Part shown: positions 6,222-10,146 of the stretch, piece by piece | How the letters are laid out: every line of letters starts with the position of its first letter | Position numbering within the stretch: the first letter of the stretch is position 1 | Source of the DNA: Planctomycetota bacterium | Lineage (GTDB): Bacteria > Planctomycetota > Phycisphaerae > WQYP01 | Assembly: GCA_021852225.1 (NCBI GenBank) | Contig: JAJZOA010000012.1 | Span: 1-10,146, forward strand | Length of the DNA: 10,146 nucleotides | Reading direction: 5' to 3' | The notes under the pieces: model-generated | Told to the model about the DNA's origin: nothing | What the model saw: only the letters and a program-made list of their open reading frames with translations | Databases searched by the model: none | Position numbers and translations under genes: made by a program

Positions 6222-7043
6222 ATGAAAAAGCCGAATCAAGTTGATGCAGGCACCGGGTGCCGATGGGGCGTCGTTCGTATAGCGGCGGTTTGTGCGGTTC
6301 TTTTAATGGCCACCGCAATGGGTGGCTGCGGTGGAGTGGTCAGCAATCCATTTGCCGATAAGCGGTTCATTGCCACGCCCTATCCGCACGATTTCGCCAT
6401 TGTGATTGATACCAACAGCGACAGTTACTTCGCCCGCACACGGGTTCATCAGGTCATTCGTGCGTCGGTCATGAAAAGCACCACCGTTTATACCACTTAC
6501 AGTGATTACAACAACAGCGTTACCTCCCGCTATCGGTCCGTTACACCTTTGACGCGAATGCAACTGCAGGCCATGTGGAATGCAGTACGCAAGGCTCATC
6601 TGCTGCGCGGCGCGTTTACCTGGTCCTACTGGCACAGTCGGATTGACCGCTACCAGCGAAACAGCATGACGCTGCAAATTCGCGCTGGCGGCCTGGAAAA
6701 GTCTTATTATCAGTTGAACCACTGGGACAACAACAAGCTGCCTCTGATTTTACTTTGTGAATCGGTTGATTTGCCAATTGGCCAGGATGTTCACCCGCTC
6801 CTGCCACCAGCCGTCGCGCCAACAGCGGTTAAGGCGCCGGTCGGATCGAACGCTAAGCCGGTTGGCTCTGGCATGGCTCGCCCAATGTCCCGGGCCGCGC
6901 CCGCGGCCACTTTGCCCGCCAACGCGAAAAGTCAACCCACATTCACGCCGCCCCAAACCGCGCCTGCTCCAGCGGCGACTGAATCCAATCAGCCGTCTGG
7001 AACACCGCTATTGCTGCCCACAGATCCGGAGACCAAACCATAA
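6222..7043 (+). CDS. Lipoprotein of unknown function, Pro/Ala-rich tail
   Basis: 273 residues. A basic N-terminus and hydrophobic stretch ('VVRIAAVCAVLLMATA') lead to the lipobox MGGC, with the lipidated cysteine at residue 36, so it should be exported and lipid-anchored. Residues about 40-195 form a compact domain: 'NPFADKRFIATPYPHDFAIV', 'DTNSDSYFARTRVHQVIRAS', 'PLTRMQLQAMWNAVRKAHLL' and 'SMTLQIRAGGLEKSYYQLNH'. The pattern resembles small beta-rich domains with one helix, but I recognise no family. From about residue 197 the sequence is Pro, Ala, Thr and Ser-rich and probably disordered, perhaps spanning the periplasm or wall. The ribosome site is poor (AAGGG eight to twelve bases upstream). 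The gene is divergent from rpmB, 224 bases away, with no strong promoter visible in that gap. The reading frame is convincing; the function is unknown. Confidence 0.75.
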   Translation: MKKPNQVDAGTGCRWGVVRIAAVCAVLLMATAMGGCGGVVSNPFADKRFIATPYPHDFAIVIDTNSDSYFARTRVHQVIRASVMKSTTVYTTYSDYNNSVTSRYRSVTPLTRMQLQAMWNAVRKAHLLRGAFTWSYWHSRIDRYQRNSMTLQIRAGGLEKSYYQLNHWDNNKLPLILLCESVDLPIGQDVHPLLPPAVAPTAVKAPVGSNAKPVGSGMARPMSRAAPAATLPANAKSQPTFTPPQTAPAPAATESNQPSGTPLLLPTDPETKP

Positions 7044-7437
7044 TGCGGATCGCACCGCACGCGGCCGCTGTCAGATAAATCGGGTCTGATAACTGAATCC
7101 GTTTTCGTTTATGCGTGAAACATTGCGGCGGCTTTTGCGTTTAAACCGATGGATATATAGCCGATGCGATAGCTTCGGCCTGTTGGCCGAAAGTGTTAGC
7201 GCCTCCGGCGCAATTGGATATTTATCGGATGGAAAACGTCAGCGGATGGGCAGATACTTCACTCCGCCTGACTTCTGGCCGTTGGAGATTGAAATACCAC
7301 GACGGTTAAAAATGAGGTTGTCGCCATTGAATATCAACTAAGCAGGGGGGCAATGGGGCGAAGCGGAAAGTGGGCTTCAGAGACGATCTGATTCATGACA
7401 ATGGCTGCCCAGGGGCTTGGATTCTGGAATTTAACTT
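7044..7437. other. Intergenic region with tandem hairpins
   Basis: A 76-codon frame (7111-7341, plus) crosses this stretch but has no ribosome site or recognisable motif, and it runs through the two hairpins at 7174-7211; I treat it as non-coding. A direct repeat of CTGATAA-like sequence occurs near 7067-7091. A weak promoter-like TTGGAG/TTAAAA pair occurs around 7281-7310. Nothing else is identifiable. Confidence 0.45.
7174..7211 (+). repeat. Two tandem perfect hairpins
   Basis: The first is TTCGGCC (7174-7180), loop TGTT, GGCCGAA (7185-7191). Seven bases later comes GCGCC (7199-7203), loop TCC, GGCGC (7207-7211). Neither is followed by a T-run, so they are not standard terminators. They lie about 130 bases after the lipoprotein gene and 227 bases before the next start, so they could protect a 3' end or structure a leader. 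Confidence 0.5.
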
Positions 7438-8664
7438 ATGAATGACTTTACCCGGTTCCTGTTTCGACCGCTTCGACCCGTCGGTTTGGCCGGTCTTACC
7501 GGCTTGTTTGCCGCGGGCCTGTTATGTGCGGCGGTCACCACGCTTCAGGCTCAGAAGCCGCTGCCGGGGGAACTGCTTTTTGGCAACGATTCCGATTCCG
7601 GCAATGGGGGCGCCACACAACCCACCTCGCCGCCCGCGGAGGTGCGGCCACAGGATAGGCTCTGGAATGTCGCCCGGCTGTCGCGTGGCTTCTGGGCGTC
7701 GCCTTATGCGTTGCTGGTAAAGCCCCTTTGTTCGCCCCAGGATACGGCGGCATGCGCCAGATTAGTTAAACCTCTTCGCGCCACGGCCAACGGCAATCCT
7801 GCAAGGTTTTTGACCCTTATCTTATCCGCAGAGGGAAAGGCTGATTCTTCCGGCCTCCGGCGGTCTTTGCTGCTTGCGGCGGGCCGGCAGGTGAACAAGG
7901 GCGGGTGCCCCGCCGGGCAGGTGCAGACCTTCGCCGCGTTATTTTGTCCAGCCTTCTCACAACCGACTCTGGCTCAGGCGGGCGAACTGGCCCATGAGCT
8001 GGCTAATATTGTACACATATATATGCATATATCATCTCATGAGCTGGTTCGCCTGACCGTGCGCGCTTGGGCGAATCTGGCTGAATTGCAGGTGCGCGCG
8101 GGCCGGTTTCGCAGGGCCGCGGTGTCTTTGCAAACAGCCAGACGATTCGCGATTCTGCTGTCCCGGCCGCAGCGCCGCACGTTGGAACCAGCCATGCGCC
8201 GGGTGGGCGCATTGGTGGCCGATGCCCGAAAATTCTCCCAAGCCCTTCCGGCACTGGAGCACACGGTGCGCCACGATCCGACCAACCGCCAGGCCAACAC
8301 CCGCCTTGCCGTGGAAAGTTTATCTCTGCTGGAAAATGTGCCGCTGGCCGCAAAATTCGCGCGCAACGGCCGCGGCAAATGGCTGAAGCGGCTTGCCGCG
8401 GATTACGCTCGGATAAAATCGCGCAGTTCGGATGCGACCGGAAACCTTGCCCTGGCAGCGGATCTGGCACACCTGGGCATGGGACGCTGGCGATCCACCC
8501 ATCGGTTTGCCATTTGCTCTTTTGCCCATCGGAGTCTGGGCCGGATTCTGGTTCTGGAAAATTTATCCGACGGTCAGAGTGCCAGCGCCCAGCGACTGCT
8601 CACTTCGCTGGCCGGTGCCATTCGACGCGCTGACCCCGCCACGCTTCGCGCATCACTTCAATGA
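7438..8664 (+). CDS. Exported alpha-helical (TPR-like) repeat protein
   Basis: 408 residues. An N-terminal signal peptide (residues 1-38) has a basic start, the hydrophobic core 'GLAGLTGLFAAGLLCAA' and an AxA-like cleavage site at 'TLQA' before QKP, so it is probably periplasmic or paryphoplasmic. A Gly/Pro/Ser-rich linker follows to about residue 72. From about 180 to 330 it is Ala/Leu/Arg-rich and helical, with pairs of amphipathic helices such as 'AWANLAELQVRAGRFRRAAV' and 'QALPALEHTVRHDPTNRQAN', the latter closely TPR-like. I cannot assign a specific function; TPR-type repeats usually bind other proteins. Residues 186-200 are an odd insertion encoded by an AT-rich segment flanked by repeated CATGAGCTGG. 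The C-terminal 60 residues look less regular, but no frameshift is demonstrable. The ribosome site is weak (TGGA). Confidence 0.75.
   Translation: MNDFTRFLFRPLRPVGLAGLTGLFAAGLLCAAVTTLQAQKPLPGELLFGNDSDSGNGGATQPTSPPAEVRPQDRLWNVARLSRGFWASPYALLVKPLCSPQDTAACARLVKPLRATANGNPARFLTLILSAEGKADSSGLRRSLLLAAGRQVNKGGCPAGQVQTFAALFCPAFSQPTLAQAGELAHELANIVHIYMHISSHELVRLTVRAWANLAELQVRAGRFRRAAVSLQTARRFAILLSRPQRRTLEPAMRRVGALVADARKFSQALPALEHTVRHDPTNRQANTRLAVESLSLLENVPLAAKFARNGRGKWLKRLAADYARIKSRSSDATGNLALAADLAHLGMGRWRSTHRFAICSFAHRSLGRILVLENLSDGQSASAQRLLTSLAGAIRRADPATLRASLQ
7993..8047 (+). repeat. AT-rich in-frame insert between 10-bp direct repeats
   Basis: CATGAGCTGG occurs at 7993-8002 and again, identically, at 8038-8047. 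The 35 bases between them (8003-8037) have only 8 G or C in an otherwise GC-rich gene, and contain the 14-bp palindrome ATATATGCATATAT (8019-8032). The repeat period is 45 bases, exactly 15 codons, so the frame is preserved. The insert adds HELANIVHIYMHISS to the protein and uses ATA three times. Confidence 0.85.
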
Positions 8665-8911
8665 TGACATACACCTGGTCGCGAAGGCATTGCCGGTCGG
8701 CTGAAACATGAACCAAAAATTGATGACCGGCGGCAACGGTACGTTTCGCGATCGCGAACGCGACGATCAGAACCCATTGCGTGCCGAGTCGGTGATTTTT
8801 CCCGGTGCGCGGTAACCAAATGCATTTCCCTTCAGTGGCTTTCCAGTCAAATTTCAACTGTTCTCCCTCTCCAATCCTGGTGGCCAAACGTCTTGTCCGT
8901 TTTTCCCCCCT

Positions 8912-8939
8912 TTGCGGCCATGCCGTTGGGCATTACAAT
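8912..8939 (+). promoter_or_regulatory. Candidate lspA promoter
   Basis: TACAAT (8934-8939) matches the -10 consensus at five positions. TTGCGG (8912-8917), 16 bases upstream, matches the -35 consensus only in TTG. The leader would be about 140 bases and would include the hairpin next to the lspA start. Confidence 0.3.
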
Positions 8940-9047
8940 CGCGACGCGGCTATCGGCGGATGATTGCTTTTTCCGTCCGAACTTTGACGCCCGAATTGCG
9001 GTGCGTAATCCGGGATAGCTCTATTTGGAGCGTATAAACCGTTGCGG

Positions 9048-9076
9048 AGGGCTAACCACCGTCCGCGGTTTGCCCT
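9048..9076 (+). repeat. Leader hairpin abutting lspA start
   Basis: AGGGCTAACC (9048-9057) and GGTTTGCCCT (9067-9076) pair at nine of ten positions around a 9-base loop. The stem ends 11 bases before the lspA ATG, where no good ribosome site is visible, so it could limit or shape translation initiation. Confidence 0.45.
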
Positions 9077-9087
9077 TTCGGTGATGA

Positions 9088-9657
9088 ATGGATGATATTG
9101 TGCCTGGAACCGGTCCGTTAAATGATTCAGTCTCTGCGTCTGGCTTGGACGCCAACAGCCGGGCAGTTCAGGTTGCGGCGCTATCGCCCCTGGCGTGGTT
9201 GCGATTTATCGGAGTCGTGACGGTGGGTGTGGCGACCGATCTAACCACCAAAGTCATCGCGTTTCGTGAACTTGGTCCACAGGCTCAAACCCATCATGTT
9301 GTGGTTATTCCCGATGTGCTGATGTTCCAGACAACCTTGAATAATGGCGCCGTTTTCGGCATTGGCCAGGGACTGGCACTCCTTTTTATACTGATGAGTC
9401 TGGTGGCCATTGCTTTTGTGGTTTATGTGTTCATGAGCAGTTATCGGTGGCAATGGCCCACTCATATTGCACTTGGACTTATTCTGGCCGGAGCCATGGG
9501 AAATATGTACGATCGTGTATTTAATCATGGCGGTGTGCGGGATTTTATTCTGCTTCACTACTGGCCATGGATTTTTAATATGGCCGATGCCATGCTCTGC
9601 ATCGGCGTTCCCATGCTGATCTTCTGCTGGCGGTTTCAGCGGTCGCGACCGCGCTGA
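9088..9657 (+). CDS. lspA: Lipoprotein signal peptidase II
   Basis: 189 residues, an integral membrane aspartyl protease. It removes the signal peptide from prolipoproteins after diacylglycerol transfer to the lipobox cysteine. Residues about 35-59 are membrane segment 1 ending 'ATDLTTK' (the family's D..TK). 'TLNNGAVFGIGQG' (83-95) is the conserved N.GAxFG loop. Segments 2 and 3 are at about 96-115 and 126-138. 'GNMYDR' (138-143) supplies the first catalytic aspartate, D142. 'GVRDF' (149-153) and 'FNMADAMLCIG' (163-173) supply the second, D167, followed by segment 4. All key residues are present. The N-terminus carries about 30 extra hydrophilic residues compared with typical enzymes. A TGA stop immediately precedes the ATG in frame, so no upstream start is possible. 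Natural substrates would include the lipoproteins encoded at 3382 and 6222. Confidence 0.93.
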   Translation: MDDIVPGTGPLNDSVSASGLDANSRAVQVAALSPLAWLRFIGVVTVGVATDLTTKVIAFRELGPQAQTHHVVVIPDVLMFQTTLNNGAVFGIGQGLALLFILMSLVAIAFVVYVFMSSYRWQWPTHIALGLILAGAMGNMYDRVFNHGGVRDFILLHYWPWIFNMADAMLCIGVPMLIFCWRFQRSRPR

Positions 9658-9675
9658 GCTTTTTCAGGCGACCGA

Positions 9676-9694
9676 CGCATTTCTGAAAAATGCG
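9676..9694 (+). repeat. Hairpin downstream of lspA
   Basis: CGCATTT, loop CTGAA, AAATGCG: a perfect 7-bp stem starting 18 bases after the lspA stop. It is not followed by a T-run, so it is probably not a terminator. It could be a 3' stabiliser or a feature of the leader of the small ORF at 9730. An extra copy of CCGCATTT occurs at 9705-9712. Confidence 0.4.
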
Positions 9695-9729
9695 GGTATG
9701 CCAACCGCATTTAACCGAGGTTCTGAACC

Positions 9730-9900
9730 ATGGAAATGAATTTTCCGCTGGAAGTTGTGGTCGGGCTGCTGGTACTCTTTGGCCTGCTGTACCTGGGCGA
9801 CCATCGGACTGGCCAGTCCACGATCGCCGGCCGACCATTGCCAACCATCATACACCACTCGGTGAAGTCGCCTTCGACCAGGGCCAATGTCGGCGGCTAG
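9730..9900 (+). CDS. Small membrane protein (56 aa), unknown
   Basis: A short frame from ATG 9730 to TAG 9900. It begins 'MEMNFPLEVVVGLLVLFGLL' and continues 'YLGDHRTGQST', giving one clear membrane helix (about residues 6-23) followed by a polar, basic 33-residue tail. GAGG lies about eleven bases upstream, a usable ribosome site. It sits 72 bases after lspA and 56 bases before the nucleotide-sugar dehydrogenase, in the same direction, consistent with co-transcription. I recognise no family. The organised hydrophobic N-terminus and good position support a real gene, but it is short enough to be chance. Confidence 0.5.
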   Translation: MEMNFPLEVVVGLLVLFGLLYLGDHRTGQSTIAGRPLPTIIHHSVKSPSTRANVGG

Positions 9901-9956
9901 CCGCGCCAAGGACGCTGCCCGATAGATAATGATCAATTTGCAGGACATCTGTTCCA

Positions 9957-10146
9957 ATGAAACATACGATTCTTTCCGTCTTTCGCCAGCGCCTCGCCAG
10001 CCGCAAAGCCGTTATTGGCGTGATTGGTCTGGGTTACGTCGGCTTGCCGCTTGTGAAGGCATTCTGCGACGGCGGCTTAAGCGCAATCGGCTTTGATGTG
10101 GATGCCGGCAAAGTGCGGCGTCTGACAGCCGGACAGAGCTACATCC
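9957..10146 (+). CDS. Nucleotide-sugar (UDP-sugar) dehydrogenase, N-terminal fragment
   Basis: 63 codons are visible before the right edge. The start is 'MKHTILSVFRQRLASRKAVI' and the NAD-binding Rossmann motif is 'IGVIGLGYVGLPLVKAF' (about residues 20-36), followed by 'AIGFDVDAGKVRRLTAGQSY'. This is the signature of the UDP-glucose/GDP-mannose dehydrogenase superfamily. The 'KV..L..G.SYI' continuation is typical of the UDP-N-acetyl-hexosamine 6-dehydrogenase branch (WbpA/WecC/TviB-like). Such enzymes oxidise C6 of a UDP-amino sugar to a uronic acid for surface polysaccharide or glycan synthesis. The catalytic cysteine and the C-terminal domain are outside the window, so substrate choice is not determinable. 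The ribosome site is weak (AGGA, fourteen bases upstream). Confidence 0.88.
   Translation, partial: MKHTILSVFRQRLASRKAVIGVIGLGYVGLPLVKAFCDGGLSAIGFDVDAGKVRRLTAGQSYI

Larger units (their letters stand above)
8665..9087. other. Intergenic region upstream of lspA
   Basis: There is no well-supported gene. A minus-strand frame (8600-8887) overlaps the end of the preceding gene and needs a TTG start; it is discussed as a doubtful candidate. The stretch contains a 14-bp perfect palindrome TTCGCGATCGCGAA (8745-8758), a candidate promoter (8912-8939) and a 10-bp hairpin next to the lspA start (9048-9076). Confidence 0.45.

Noticed and set aside
7111..7341. 76-codon plus-strand frame in the gap after the lipoprotein gene
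   Set aside because: It has no ribosome site and no motif or membrane pattern, and it runs through two perfect hairpins; more likely non-coding.
8400..8704. Possible frameshift near the C-terminus of the repeat protein into the frame 8432-8704
   Set aside because: The alternative frame does not continue a recognisable domain, and the annotated frame remains helical to a normal stop, so there is no positive evidence.
1..10146. CRISPR array, insertion sequence, prophage or defence system
   Set aside because: No regularly spaced repeats, transposase, integrase, Cas, nuclease or toxin-antitoxin motif was seen; the genes are envelope and housekeeping types.

Overview
The window looks like chromosomal DNA of a planctomycete, probably of the Phycisphaerae type. 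This is an inference from gene content: a cyclase-repeat plus DUF4159 protein, an excisionase-like HTH protein tethered to the membrane, a 90-residue L28 of the 'RGKAKYLGGVG' type, and widely spaced genes with long leaders. No plasmid, phage, insertion sequence, CRISPR, rRNA or tRNA gene is visible. Base composition is moderately GC-rich throughout, apart from one short AT-rich island inside a gene.

Layout. 2-1507 (+) is the C-terminal part of a large protein with a prenyltransferase/squalene-cyclase-like repeat and two DUF4159-like segments. 2029-2982 (+) is an HTH protein with a Ser/Gly-rich linker and two C-terminal membrane helices. 3382-4290 (+) is an OmpA/Pal-type lipoprotein with a coiled coil. 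4472-5110 (+) is a SAM methyltransferase resembling phospholipid N-methyltransferases. Two housekeeping genes lie on the minus strand: gatC (5168-5476) and rpmB (5725-5997), each with its own recognisable promoter and with an intrinsic terminator between them. From 6222 the plus strand resumes with a lipoprotein of unknown function (6222-7043), an exported alpha-helical repeat protein (7438-8664), lspA (9088-9657), a 56-residue membrane microprotein (9730-9900), and the start of a nucleotide-sugar dehydrogenase that runs off the right edge (9957-10146).

How the genes relate. The theme is cell envelope. Two predicted lipoproteins are encoded near lspA, the peptidase that would mature them. There is also a probable lipid methyltransferase, an outer-membrane/peptidoglycan-binding OmpA domain, and the first gene of a possible surface-polysaccharide cluster. 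gatC and rpmB serve translation. The plus-strand genes are mostly separated by 180-520 bases and are probably transcribed separately. lspA, the microprotein and the dehydrogenase are the closest-spaced group.

I did not find an obvious new multi-gene system. The observations most worth checking are: a 45-bp in-frame AT-rich segment bounded by exact 10-bp repeats in the repeat-protein gene; a terminator-like hairpin at the predicted 5' end of gatC mRNA; inverted repeats in many leaders, including mutually exclusive hairpins before the methyltransferase; the membrane-tethered HTH protein; and the unannotated microprotein.
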